Shown: positions 44,042 through 55,901 of the stretch, piece after piece | How positions within the stretch are numbered: position 1 is the first letter of the stretch | Layout: every line of letters starts with the position of its first letter | Origin: Panonychus citri | Lineage: Eukaryota; Arthropoda; Arachnida; Trombidiformes; Tetranychidae | DNA: 64,000 nt | Reading direction: 5' to 3' | Assembly (NCBI RefSeq): GCF_014898815.1 | Contig: NW_026515517.1 | Coordinates: 107,501-171,500 of the forward strand | Position numbers and translations under genes: made by a program | Notes under the pieces: generated by a model | What the model was told of the DNA's origin: nothing | Databases searched by the model: none | Seen by the model: only the letters and a program-made list of their open reading frames with translations

Positions 44042-45400
44042 CTATGGTGTTTGTTTATGCCAAAAATCCTTTATTTATGGGTAATTAGCATCAGTTCTGG
44101 TATTTGCAGCCATATTCAGGAAATGTTGTGACGCGCCATATGGAAATTCCATGCCATATACCGTTTTTTCACAAAAGTAGTCTTGTGTCGCTATTTGATA
44201 GTTAATTTGATGTTGTTGATGCCAAAAAACCTTCTTTTATGGGTAATCAGCATAAGTTCTCGTATTTGAAACCATAATCAGTAAATGTTGTGACGCGCCA
44301 TATGGGAATTCCGTACCATATATACCGTTTTTTCACAAAAGTAGTCTTGTGTCGCTATTTGATAGTTAATTTGATGTTGTTGATGCCAAAAAACCTTCTT
44401 TTATGGGTAATCAGCATAAGTTCTGGCATTTGCAACCATAATCAGGAAATGTTGTGACGCGCCATATGGAAACTCCGCTCCATATACCGTTTTTTCACAA
44501 AAGTAGTCTTGTGTCGCTTTTTGATAGTTGATTTGATGTTGTTGATGCCAAAAAACCTTCTTTTATGGGTAATTAGCATCAGTTCTGGTATTTGCAACCA
44601 TAATCAGGAAATGTTGTGACGCGCCATATGGGAATTCCGTACCATATATACCGTTTTTTCACAAAAGTAGTCTTGTGTCGCTATTTGATAGTTAATTTGA
44701 TGTTGTTGATGCCAAAAAACCTTCTTTTATGGGTAATTAGCATCAGTTCTGGTATTTGCAACCATAATCAGGAAATGTTGTGACGCGCCATAAATTCCGT
44801 ACCATATATACCGTTTTTCACAAAAGTAGTCTTGTGTCGCTATTTGATAGTTAATTTGATGTTGTTGATGCCAAAAACCTTCTTTATGGGTAATCAGCAT
44901 AAGTTCGTATTTGAAACCATAATCAGTAAATGTTGTGACGCGCCATAGGGAATTCCGTACCATATACCGTTTTTCACAAAAGTAGTCTTGTGTCGCTATT
45001 TGATAGTTAATTTGATGTTGTTGATGCCAAAAAACCTTCTTTTATGGGTAATTAGCATCAGTTCTGGTATTTGCAACCATAATCAGGAAATGTTGTGACG
45101 CGCCATATGGAAATTCCATGCCATATACCGTTTTTTCACAAAAGTAGTCTTGTGTCGCTTTTTGATAGTTGATTTGATGTTGTTGATGCCAAAAAACCTT
45201 CTTTTATGGGTAATCAGCATAAGTTCTCGTATTTGAAACCATAATCAGTAAATGTTGTGACGCGCCATATGGGAATTCCGTACCATATATACCGTTTTTT
45301 CACAAAAGTAGTCTTGTGTCGCTATTTGATAGTTAATTTGATGTTGTTGATGCCAAAAATCTTTTGTTAATGTTAATACCCATCATACAAACATACATAT
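44042..45400. repeat. Tandem array of about 163-bp units, block 1 (about 8 copies)
   Basis: Unit landmarks: TTGATGTTGTTGATGCCAAA, GGAAATGTTGTGACGCGCCA, then a TATGG-anchored segment with ACCATATA and TCACAAAAGTAGTCTTGTGT. GACGCGCCA recurs near 44133, 44294, 44460, 44620, 44786, 44940, 45102 and 45262. Two units (44780-44960) have several base losses relative to the rest. Confidence 0.9.
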
Positions 45401-45457
45401 TCTTTCTTCTAATATACTTTAAGTATATATCGTTTTCTAACAACTGATTCGATCAAA

Positions 45458-45483
45458 ATTTGAATTTCGCGCTTGTGGCAGCA
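45458..45483. promoter_or_regulatory. Shared upstream module, copy 2
   Basis: Same TTTGAATTTCGCGCTTGTGG word plus CAGCAC as at 43335, followed by an expanded ACCCACCCTTGACAACG repeat (four units against about two in copy 1). It precedes the indel-ridden second copy of the basic protein gene. Confidence 0.45.
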
Positions 45484-45721
45484 CGATCCCCGTGTTTTGA
45501 CCCATACATTACCTTGACCACGCCCCCCCTTCACAACGATACACCCACCCTTGACAACGACCCACCCACCCTTGACAACGGTACACCCACCCTTGACAAC
45601 GACCCACCTCAACTTGACAACACAAAGTCATCAATTGTTAAGCTTTCATTTGAGATTTAGATACTCACCATCGCACATTCACTCCTCCTCCTCCTCACTT
45701 ACTCTTACTTCCTTAAGTTAC

Positions 45722-46100
45722 TTAAGCAAACAGTGGCGTAAAACGCTAGAAAACGTGCAGCAGCAAGAACAGCTGCAGTTGCTGCTGAATTAAAATCTAA
45801 GGTCTTCCTGACCCTAAGATTGCAAAGAAAGTTGCCAGAGAGCCAGAATGCTAATCAGGCAACACGAAGGTTTGCTGGCTCTATAAAATGTTTTCTGAGG
45901 CTACTGCTCATATGATAAGGAGAAGTGCCCAGAAACAGTAGAGAAGCTTTGGAGGAGGCACGGGTAGAGCAGGCAGCTGCCGTTCAAGATTTTGAACGAG
46001 CACAAGGTTGGGCATCATAGCTGACTCTATGCTCGGCAGTGTCAAACTGCTTTGCCTCCTCCTGCTGAAACAACTTCTTACAAGGCTTTATAGCCCCAAA
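45722..46100 (+). pseudogene. Second copy of the basic Ala-rich protein gene, frame destroyed by indels
   Basis: Aligns along the whole length of 43563-43958 but is missing the ATG and at least eight single or short stretches of bases, mostly inside homopolymers or short repeats (for example AAAAACG to AAAACG, AAGGGTC to AAGGTC). Substitutions are few. This is not how a neutrally drifting pseudogene normally looks; uncorrected long-read error is a serious alternative. Confidence 0.75.
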
Positions 46101-46169
46101 TGAAAAAAAAGATTAGGTTTCCTTCCTGAGTCCCAATACAATCCCTTGATTCCCTATACCCCACAACCT

Positions 46170-49100
46170 AACCCTAACACTATGGTGTTTGTTTATGCAA
46201 AATCCTATTTATGGGTAATTAGCATCAGTTCTTATTTGCAGCCATATTCAGGAAATGTTGTGACATATATGGAAATTCCATGCCATATACCGTTTTTCAC
46301 AAAAGTAGTCTTGTGTCCTATTTCATAGTTATTTTGATGTTGTTGATGCCAAAAATCCTTACTTTATGACTAATCAGCATAAGTTCTGGCATTTGCAACC
46401 ATAATCAGGAAATGTTGTGACGCGCCATATGGAAACTCCGCTCCATATACCATTTTTTGCCACAAAAGTAGTCTTGTGGCGCATTTGATAAATTATTTGC
46501 TGTTGTTGATGCCAAAAATCCTTCTTTTATTGGTAATTAGCATCAGTTCTGGTATTTGAAACCATAATCAGGAAATGTTGTGACGCGCCATATGGGGATT
46601 CCGTACCATATACCGTTTTTTCACAAAAGTAGTCTTGTGTCGCTATTTCATAGTTATTTTGATGTTGTTGATGCCAAAAATCCTTACTTTATGACTAATC
46701 AGCATAAGTTCTGGCATTTGCATAATCAGGAAATGTTGTGACGCGCATATGGAAACTCCGCTCCATACCATAGTTTGCCACAAAAGTAGTCTTGTGGCGC
46801 ATTTGATAAATTATTTGCTGTTGTTGATGCCAAAAATCCTTCTTTTATTGGTAATTAGCATCAGTTCTGGTATTTGAAACCATAATCAGGAAATGTTGTG
46901 ACGCGCCATATGGGAATTCCGTACCATATATACCGTTTTTTCACAAAAGTAGTCTTGTGTCGCTATTTGATAGTTAGTTTGATGTTGTTGATACCAAAAA
47001 CCCTTCTTTTATGGGTAATCAGCATAAGTTCTGGCATTTGCAACCATAATCAGGAAATGTTGTGACGCGCCATATGGGAATTCCGTACCATATACCGTTT
47101 TTTCACAAAAGTAGTCTTGTGTCGCTATTTGATAGTTAGTTTGATGTTGTTGATGCCAAAAATCCTTACTTTATAGGTAATCAGCATAAGTTCTGGCATT
47201 TTCAACCATAATCAGGAAATGTTGTGACGCGCCATATGGATTCCGTACCATATACCGTTTTTTCACAAAAGTAGTCTTGTGTCGCTATTTGATAGTTAGT
47301 TTGATGTTGTTGATGCCAAAAATCCTTACTTTATGGGTAATCAGCATAAGTTTTGATATTTTCAACCATAATCAGGAAATGTTGTGACGCGCCATATGGG
47401 GATTCCGTACCATATACCGTTTTTTTCACAAAAGTAGTCTTGTGTCGCTATTTGATAGTTAGTTTGATGTTGTTGATTCCAAAAATCCTTACTTTATGAC
47501 TAATCAGCATCAGTTCTGGTATTTGCAACACTAACCAGTAAATGTTGTGACGCGCCATATTGGAACTTCGATCCATATACCATTTTTTTCACAAAAGTAG
47601 TCTTGTGTCGCTATTTCATAGTTATTTTGATGTTGTTGATGCCAAAAATCCTTACTTTATGACTAATCAGCATAAGTTCTGGCATTTGCAACCATAATCA
47701 GGAAATGTTGTGACGCGCCATATGGAAACTCCGCTCCATATACCATTTTTTGCCACAAAATAGTCTTGTGGCGCATTTGATAAGTGTTGCTGTTGATGCC
47801 AAAAATCCTTCTTTTATTGGTAATTAGCATCAGTTCTGGTATTTGAAACCATAATCAGGAAATGTTGTGACGCGCCATATGGGAATTCCGTACCATATAT
47901 ACCGTTTTTTCACAAAAGTAGTCTTGTGTCGCTATTTGATAGTTAGTTTGATGTTGTTGATACCAAAAACCCTTCTTTTATGGGTAATCAGCATAAGTTC
48001 TGGCATTTGCAACCATAATCAGGAATTGTTGTGACGCGCATATGGAATTCCTGCCATATACCGTTTTTTCACAAAAGTAGTCTTGTGTCGCTATTTGATA
48101 GTTAGTTTGATGTTGTTGATGCCAAAAATCCTTACTTTATAGGTAATCAGCATAAGTTTTGATATTTTCAACCATAATCAGGAAATGTTGTGACGCGCCA
48201 TATGTGGATTCCGTACCATATACCGTTTTTTTCACAAAAGTAGTCTTGTGTCGCTATTTGATAGTTATTTTGATGTTGTTGATGCCAAAATCCTTCTTTA
48301 TGGGTAATCAGCATAAGTTCTGGCATTTGCAACCATAATCAGATGTTGTGACGCGCCATATGGAACTCCGCTCCATATACCATTTTTCCACAAAGTAGTC
48401 TTGTGGCATTTGATAGTTATTTTGATGTTGTTGATGCCAAAATCCTTCTTTTGACTAATCAGCATCAGTTCTGGTATTTGAAACATAATCAGTAAATGTT
48501 GTGACGCGCCATATGGGATTCGTACCATATACCGTTTTTTTCAAAAGTAGTCTTGTGTCGCTATTTCATAGTTATTTTGATGTTGTTGATGCCAAAAATC
48601 CTTACTTTATGACTAATCAGCATAAGTTCTGGCATTTGCAACCATAATCAGGAAATGTTGTGACGCGCCATATGGAAACTCCGCTCCATATACCATTTTT
48701 TGCCACAAAAGTAGTCTTGTGGCGCATTTGATAGTTTATTTGATGTTGTTGATGCCAAAAATCCTTCTTTTATTGGTAATTAGCATCAGTTCTGGTATTT
48801 GAAACCATAATCAGGAAATGTTGTGACGCGCCATATGGGAATTCCGTACCATATATACCGTTTTTTCACAAAAGTAGTCTTGTGTCGCTATTTCATAGTT
48901 ATTTTGATGTTGTTGATGCCAAAAATCCTTACTTTATGACTAATCAGCATCAGTTCTGGTATTTGCAACACTAACCAGTAAATGTTGTGACGCGCCATAT
49001 TGGAACTTCGCTCCATATACCATTTTTTTCACAAAAGTAGTCTTGTGTCGCTATTTCATAGTTATTTTGATGTTGTTGATGCCAAAAATCCTTACTTTAT

Positions 49101-49250
49101 GACTAATCAGCATCAGTTCTGGTATTTGCAACACTAACCAGTAAATGTTGTGACGCGCCATATGGGAACTTCGCTCCATATACCATTTTTTTTTCACAAA
49201 AGTAGTCTCGTGGCGCTATTAGATAGTTAGTATAATGTTACTAATGACAA
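46170..49250. repeat. Tandem array of about 163-bp units, block 2 (about 19 copies)
   Basis: Same unit as block 1, with subtypes alternating (for example TGTCGCTATTTCATAGTTAT versus TGGCGCATTTGATAAATTAT). Larger periodic patterns show higher-order amplification. The last units (48880-49250) form a subtype with AACACTAACCAGTAAATG. No conserved ORF. Confidence 0.9.
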
Positions 49251-49354
49251 TTATCCTTCACGTATTGGGAATTAGTATCAAAGCAAACATATAAATTGTT
49301 TCTTTGCATATAATATAAGTATACCTATCGATTTCTAACGTTTAGTCAATTTCA

Positions 49355-49380
49355 ATTTGAATTGCGCGCTTCTGGCAGCA
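49355..49380. promoter_or_regulatory. Shared upstream module, copy 3
   Basis: TTTGAATTGCGCGCTTCTGG plus CAGCAC, then TTTGACCACGCCCTCCC. It lies about 60 bp upstream of a TATATAA box, ahead of the spliced gene at 50187. It shows that the same module serves a gene unrelated to the basic protein. Confidence 0.5.
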
Positions 49381-49436
49381 CTGTCGCTTATATTTGGCTC
49401 CTCCCTTTGACCACGCCCTCCCTGCAACACACCCCA

Positions 49437-49443
49437 TATATAA
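49437..49443 (+). promoter_or_regulatory. TATA box of the spliced family gene A
   Basis: TATATAA, about 85 bp before a GTAAGC donor at 49525 that begins a 5'UTR intron (acceptor TATATCAG ending at 50067, after a strong pyrimidine tract). Confidence 0.5.
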
Positions 49444-49698
49444 CGCCCCAGTGGAATACCCATGCATCAATTGACCAGTGGTCATTTTCAATTGGACACC
49501 GACCGGACAACATCACATTTTCCGGTAAGCATGGCATAGGTGCATGCATATGACTTCATTCATATGACTTCATACAATGATCTTACCGCGACAGGCGGCC
49601 TGTATGGTTTGATTGTTGGATCATACATACGTAAAGTTGCATTTGTATATTCCATACACCATGCATACAATATATATATATGTGTGTGTTTGTGTGTA

Positions 49699-49964
49699 CA
49701 AATACAATGTGTACAATGTTCAAACTGAGATGGGGGCAACCCTGTTATCAACCTGAACATTGTATACATTGTATTTGTATACATACACACCTGTACATAT
49801 ACCCACATATATATATACATGTACAGGTTTGTGAATATAAATATAATGTGTACAATGTTCAAACCGAGATGGGGGCAACCCTGTTATCAACCTGAACATT
49901 GTATACATTGTATTTGTATACATACACACCTGTACATATACCCACATATATATATATATATATG
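49699..49964. repeat. Duplicated hairpin-forming segment inside the 5'UTR intron of gene A
   Basis: A unit of about 120 bp occurs twice (about 49699-49818 and 49848-49964). Each copy has 18-bp arms (ACAATGTGTACAATGTTC at 49704-49721 against 49755-49772, 17 of 18) around a 33-nt loop. (TA)n runs flank them. Confidence 0.75.
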
Positions 49965-50186
49965 GAAGCTTTGTATGCATGGTATTATACCTTCATGTAA
50001 AGTTTACCTACATTAATTTGGTCTTTTCTTTTTTTTCCATTTTTTTCTACCTGTATACTTATATCAGATTTAGCAATTCTTTTTGGTTTTGGATTTTGGA
50101 CGTTTTTGACGACTCTACGCGGAATACGCTTCATTTTTTACAATTAACATACAAGATATTTACGATATTTACGATATTCAAATAAT

Positions 50187-51575
50187 ATGTCGAGCGTTGC
50201 CAAACAACAATCTATTGGACTTGATGGGTTCGATAAACCTGATACCACGGGTTCTGTTAACAACAACAACAAAGGTAAAGTATATTCTACTAATAAACAA
50301 GAAAGCTGAATGTTAACAGAGGTTTTCACTTCTATCTTGTATCACTGTATTTTTGATGTTTCATGATTTCTTTTTGCGTTTTTTTACCCTTAAAATAACC
50401 AGATTTACCACCACCACCACCTTTAAAACACATTACTACTGATGGCTTGTTGGAATCAGATAATGGCACAGTACAACACCAACCAACCTTGACAACATTG
50501 ATTGAACCACTTGATGATACGCTCGACGAATCATCTTGTTGTGAACAAGAGCTTGTTAATGGTAAGTATAACACTCACACATTGATGTTTGTCAATAATT
50601 TCAACTGATACAGATAAATAATTCTATAATCGTTTTTCTTTTACGATGTTTTTACTTCTTCTATTATCTTTCTACTCAATTCAAGGTCTGCAAAGTACTA
50701 CAATGGCTAAATCAACTAAACGAAAATTGGTTGATAGCGAGCTCGATGAGACCGACGACGACGATGACAACAAAAACAACGATACCTCTGTTGGTGGGAA
50801 GAACTCCAAAAGATCCTGTAGTTATTTTGGACAAAGAAGGCTGAATAAAAGGATAGCCTTACAAGGAGCTGGTCGTAGGAATACCGCAGCACTATTTGCC
50901 GACCTGCTAACTCAATTGTCCGATAGCAGCCAGAAACTAGCAGATTGTAAGCAATCTATGGAAAAAATGATGCAAGATTGGATTACTTGCAATTTACGAG
51001 AAACACTGACTCTTGCTGATTTCTGTAGAGAACCGGCAAACAATGAGGAAGATGATATTCAAGAATCTTCCATCAACTCATCTTCATCTGCTGTTATCAA
51101 CAAAGATGGGCCAGCTTTCGAAAAACTTAAAGCTTCCATAAGTAAATGGCAAAAAATAGAGACGGCTGACTACTCATCATATGATTCACTGGTCGAGACG
51201 ATTGAAAAGTTTGCTTCATCAACAAAAACCGATAATGATAAAGTTGCAAAATTGGATGCAATAAGCAAACAACTTGATGGTATTTCTAACTATAAGTTGC
51301 AGTTGTCATTTCAGATCGGTGGATTTCTCGATAAGATTGGCTTCACTAGCATGAAAAAGTCAGCTTACGATAAACTTTGGTCTGGTCGAAAAATAACTCT
51401 CTCTTTTCGGACTGCATTGCGACATCATGCTTTCTATTTGGCTGCACGAGACTATCCAAAGATGTTGCAATCGACGCTACCTACATCAACAATGCATTCA
51501 ATATTGGCTTCATGTGTTCGTGTGATTATGAGTTCGGACCCAAAAACCATAATCTACTGGCAGGAAAAATTTTAA
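50187..51575 (+). CDS. Spliced paralog family gene A, 378 aa
   Basis: Coding exons 50187-50274, 50403-50561 and 50686-51575; introns of 128 and 124 nt (GTAAAG...ACCAG, GTAAGT...TTCAAG), phases consistent. A further 5'UTR intron 49525-50067 is predicted. The N-terminal 130 residues are disordered-looking, with Asn and Pro runs, a basic KSTKRKLVDSELDE patch and an Asp run. The middle has helical, charged sequence. The last 110 residues hold a domain shared with the proteins at 55902-58638 and 60880-61614: an LSFQIGGFLDKIG segment, an RTALRHHAFYLAARDYPKML segment and a downstream helix. KRK next to acidic residues suggests a nuclear protein. I do not recognise the domain. Confidence 0.68.
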
Positions 51576-52689
51576 TTTGAACTTCTTTACATTTTTTTCA
51601 CTTATTCTTTATATTAACTTTTCATACTTCATGCTACTTTTTACTAACTTTTACTTTATTTTACCATTTTTTATATGTTTCTACCTGTTTTCCATGCTCG
51701 ATTACATTGTGAACACAAAAACCCACTTTTGTAGCTTTTTATACATTTTATTCTTTTGATACATTATTTTTATAACATTAAACGTTTATTTTACTTTTGA
51801 ACATTATCTGGTTTTGGTCTCACTTATATTACTTTATTTTCGGTAATCAGCATTTTATCACGGAACACAATTTATGAAACGCGGAAGGAAACTTCAACCA
51901 TGCATTCAAGATATTTCATTCAGGCTGTTAACTTACAGTATTATCATGACTCATACAAAGTAAAGGCAGGCAAGTAGACTGGAGTTGTCGGCAAAACAAA
52001 AACAACATGCTGAAATATAGAGATAGAGATAGGAGACACATTCAATGGCACAATTGTACAAGTTGTAGTAGCAGAAAAAAAAGGTAGAGGAAGAGTAAGA
52101 TCGGCCAAACTCATCCAGTTATACTATTAAAATGGCACAATCAATCACCAATATTTGCTTTTATATATACTCTTGATGTGATGTAAAGTAGTGACATCTG
52201 CTGATAGATATTCATCTCAAGATAATCAGAATCTCTTTTCACTTATGAACTCACTCATCAAGCACAATCTGAGTTTCATTTTTCCTCCTCATTTTTTTCT
52301 CTATTTTTTCTCTCTTCACTCAAGACTAAACCTCTCACCAATGTGTTATACGTCGACAGAAAAGATCAACATCTGTGGTTAGATATTACAACATAAAGGT
52401 ATTGTATATTTCTTTATGAAGTAACACCCAAATTCAGCATATTTGGTCTAAACAATTTAATAATCATTGATACATATAAATACAATATAAATTGAAGTAA
52501 TCTCTCTAGTCAGTCTCATGGACGTTTCAGCTGAAAAATGTACCACGTGAACCTTTCGCGCAACGATTTAACAGTATATCCATAATCAGTTAATCTTTGT
52601 ACGGCTTGTATCATCGGTAAGATTTTCAGTTTCTTCATCGTTAAACAGGTTTCGGTGCGCAAAAAAGTGATTCTCTCAGAAGTGAAGTG
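51576..52689. other. Gene-free stretch
   Basis: AT-rich DNA. A segment near 52220-52300 (AATCAGAATCTCTTTTCACT onward) resembles 39031-39100, so it is a dispersed repeat. No gene seen. Confidence 0.4.
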
Positions 52690-54790
52690 TTTTCTCTATT
52701 TTCTCTTTTCTCATTTTTTAGTTGAGGGTTAAATACTTTGTATTTTCTAGTTGAAAAAAGTGAATATCTATTGTATATGATATTCATTGTGAACGATGGT
52801 TGAACCACGACAGGTTAATCCTGTGCGGTTTGACCATTGTATACAATTTATATTATACAATGGACGGAAAGTGGATAAATTTTGCTTAAACAAACAAAAT
52901 TTATCCACTTTTTCTCTATTTTCTCTTTTATCATTTTTTAGTTGAGGGTTAAATACTTTGTATTTTTCTAGTTGAAAAAAGTGAATATCTATTGTATATG
53001 ATATTCATTGTATACGATGGTTGAACCACGACAGGTTAATCCTGTGCGGTTTGACCATTGTATACAATTTATATTATACAATGGACGGAAAGTGGATAAA
53101 TTTTGCTTAAACAAACAAAATTTATCCACTTTTTCTCTATTTTCTCTTTCTCATTGCTTAGTTGAGGGTTAAATACTTTGTATTTTTCTAGTTGAAAAAT
53201 GTGGATAAATTTTGCTTAAGTAAACAAAATTTAATTTTCCCTCTTTACCATTTCTTCATTTTAAGATCAAATGTATTTTCCTTTTCTAAAAGTGGATAAA
53301 TTTTGTGAATAAACAAAATTAATACCTCTTTTTCTCATTTCATCCTGTTTTAGTTCGATACTGTATTTTTATAGTCGAAAAGTGGATAAATTTTGTTAAA
53401 TAAACAAAATTTAATTTTCCTCTTTTCTCATTTCATCCTGTTTTAGTTCGATACTTTGTATTTTTATAGTCGAAAAGTGGATAAATTTTGCTTAAATAAA
53501 CAAAATTTAATTTTCCCTCTTTTTCTCATTTCATCCTGTTTTAGTTCGATACTTTGTATTTTTATAGTCGAAAAGTGGATAAATTTTGCTTAAGTAAACA
53601 AAATTTAATTTTCCTTCTCTTTTACCATTTCTTCAGTTTTAAGATCAAATCTTTGTATTTTCCTTTTCTAAAAAGTGGATAAATTTTGTGAATAAACAAA
53701 ATTAATTTTCCCTCTTTTCTCATTTCATTTGTTTTAGTTCGATACTTTGTATTTTATAGTCGAAAATGGATAAATTTTGCTTAAGTAAACAAAATTTAAT
53801 TTTCCCTCTCTTTTTACCATTTCTTCAGTTTTAAGATCAAATCTTTGTATTTTCCTTTTCTAAAAATGGATAAATTTTGCTTGAATAAACAAAATTTAAT
53901 TTTCCCTCTTTTTCTCATTTCATTTTGTTTTAGTTCGATACTTTGTATTTTTATAGTCGAAAAATGGATAAATTTTGCTTAAGTAAACAAAATTTAATTT
54001 TCCTCTTTTCATTTCATCCTGTTTTAGTTCGATACTTTGTATTTTAATAGTCGAAAAGTGGATAAATTTTGCTTAAGTAAACAAAATTTAATTTTCCTCT
54101 TTTCATTTCATTTGTTTTAGTTCGATACTTTGTATTTTTATAGTCGAAAATGGATAAATTTTGCTTAAGTAAACAAAATTTAATTTTCCCTCTCTTTTAC
54201 CATTTCTTCAGTTTTAAGATCAAATCTTTGTATTTTCCTTTTCTAAAAATGGATAAATTTTGCTTGAATAAACAAAATTTAATTTTCCCTCTTTTTCTCA
54301 TTTCATCCTGTTTTAGTTCGATACTTTGTATTTTTATAGTCGAAAAGTGGATAAATTTTGCTTAAATAAACAAAATTTAATTTTCCCTCTTTTTCTCATT
54401 TCATCCTGTTTTAGTTCGATACTTTGTATTTTTATAGTCGAAAAGTGGATAAATTTTGCTTAAATAAACAAAATTTAATTTTCCCTCTTTTTCTCATTTC
54501 ATCCTGTTTTAGTTCGATACTTTGTATTTTAATAGTCGAAAAGTGGATAAATTTTGCTTAAGTAAACAAAATTTAATTTTCCCTCTTTTTCTCATTTCAT
54601 CCTGTTTTAGTTCGATACTTTGTATTTTCCTTTTCTAAAAAGTGGATAAATTTTGCTTGAATAAACAAAATTTAATTTTCCCTCTTTTTCTCATTTCATC
54701 ATGTTTTGATTCAATACTTTGTATTTTTCTAGTCCAAAAAGTGGATAAATTTTGCTAGAGCAAACAAAATTCATAATTCCCACTCTTTAT
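52690..54790. repeat. Tandem array with palindromic core: two long (about 222 bp) and about 17 short (about 100 bp) units
   Basis: Every unit holds GTGGATAAATTTTG (some with G lost), an AT-rich spacer and CAAAATTTA. In the long units the arms AAGTGGATAAATTTTG and CAAAATTTATCCACTT are perfect 16-bp inverted repeats (52869-52884 and 52895-52910). The long units also hold a second, about 62-bp imperfect palindrome (53007-53068 in unit 2) centred on CAGGTTAATCCTG. Short units keep the AAATTTTG/CAAAATTT arms and the TTAGTTCGATACTTTGTATT flank. Organisation resembles hr elements. Confidence 0.85.
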
Positions 54791-55901
54791 GTTGTTCCCT
54801 TGGCTTCAGTGTTCTGTGTTTTCTATGCCATCTATACGAAAAAAAGTTCAACAAAAAATTGTTATTTACTTGAATGCCATCTTCCGTAGGATTGTTGTAC
54901 TGTCAATTCTTATACTTGCTTGTGTTTGCAAATAGGCGCGCTATCTGTACACATTTTAGTATTGTTATCGGAGCTCACTAGAAGATAAGAAAAAGGAGAA
55001 TAGCAAGAATATTAATCAGCAAAAGGTTAATCATATTTACTTCTCATAATCACTTTCTCTCTCTCTCTCTCTCTATCACTTTATTTCTTTATTCAATTCC
55101 AATCAACTTAATCTAGTAGTTTTCTTTTTTCTGCCAGTTTCTTTATTTACTTAGCAAATGACTTTTGCAAAGTAAATAGAGCCTTCACTCTTCAATCAAC
55201 ATTTGATCAATTAATTTGATAAGTTATAATTAATTAACATTATCACTCTATCATTTTCACTATTTACTTAGCAAATGACTTTTGCAAAGTAAACAGAACC
55301 TTTGATCGACAATCAACATTTGATTAATTAATTTGATAAGTTAATACCAATTAATCTGACCACTTCACAAAGTCTTATAAGCACCACTTATTCCCAATTT
55401 ATCAGGCAATTAGTCGATAAATTTAAATATGGAAAATCTTGTTGAAAGATTAGAAACATACTTAAAAAGATCAGTTTGTTGCTAGACGACTGTGATGGTT
55501 ATCATCCGGCTTTCTGGAAGTATTTAAGATGCTCATTTTATTGGAATCTGTTCATTCTTATTTCTCGATTCGTTTGGTTTGGTTGGCTCGCTTTATTTTG
55601 GTTTTATTTTCTTCCTTTTTTTGTTCATCATTCACCAATCGTTTTATAGTTTTTATCATCCCAGTTTTCCTCCTGTGTGTGTACACTGTGTGCCATCTAT
55701 ACTCGGATTAAGGTACTACTCTCATCGTTTTGGGTGACATCTAGTGGTGACTGTGATCATTGTGCTACTACCATTGGATTAATTTTTGTGATTTCACGGT
55801 GCTCCAGCTATTGTGACCCCATTTGGATACTTTCTGTGTGCCAGTGTAGTCTCTCTCTCTCTCTCACCAGCTCATTAGCTTATTCATTCATCATCAACAC
55901 C
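54791..55901. other. Intergenic stretch before gene B
   Basis: Contains two isolated palindromes listed separately, a CT run (55057-55075) and unique DNA. An open frame extends upstream of the gene B ATG but only through a GTG. No clear TATA box; TTATAAG near 55375 is a weak candidate. Confidence 0.4.
55146..55293. repeat. Two reverse-oriented copies of the 61.8-63.9 kb palindromic repeat
   Basis: 31-bp palindromes at 55146-55176 and 55263-55293 (TTTACTTAGCAAA, TGACT, TTTGCAAAGTAAA; one arm mismatch). Their flanks (AATCAACATTTGATCAATTA, TTTGATAAGTTA) match the reverse complement of the array's flanks, so these units face the opposite way from the array at the right end. Confidence 0.8.

Noticed and set aside
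52860..54780. TTATCCAC words resembling bacterial DnaA boxes
   Set aside because: They are arms of the eukaryotic/viral palindromic repeat; nothing else in the window is bacterial.
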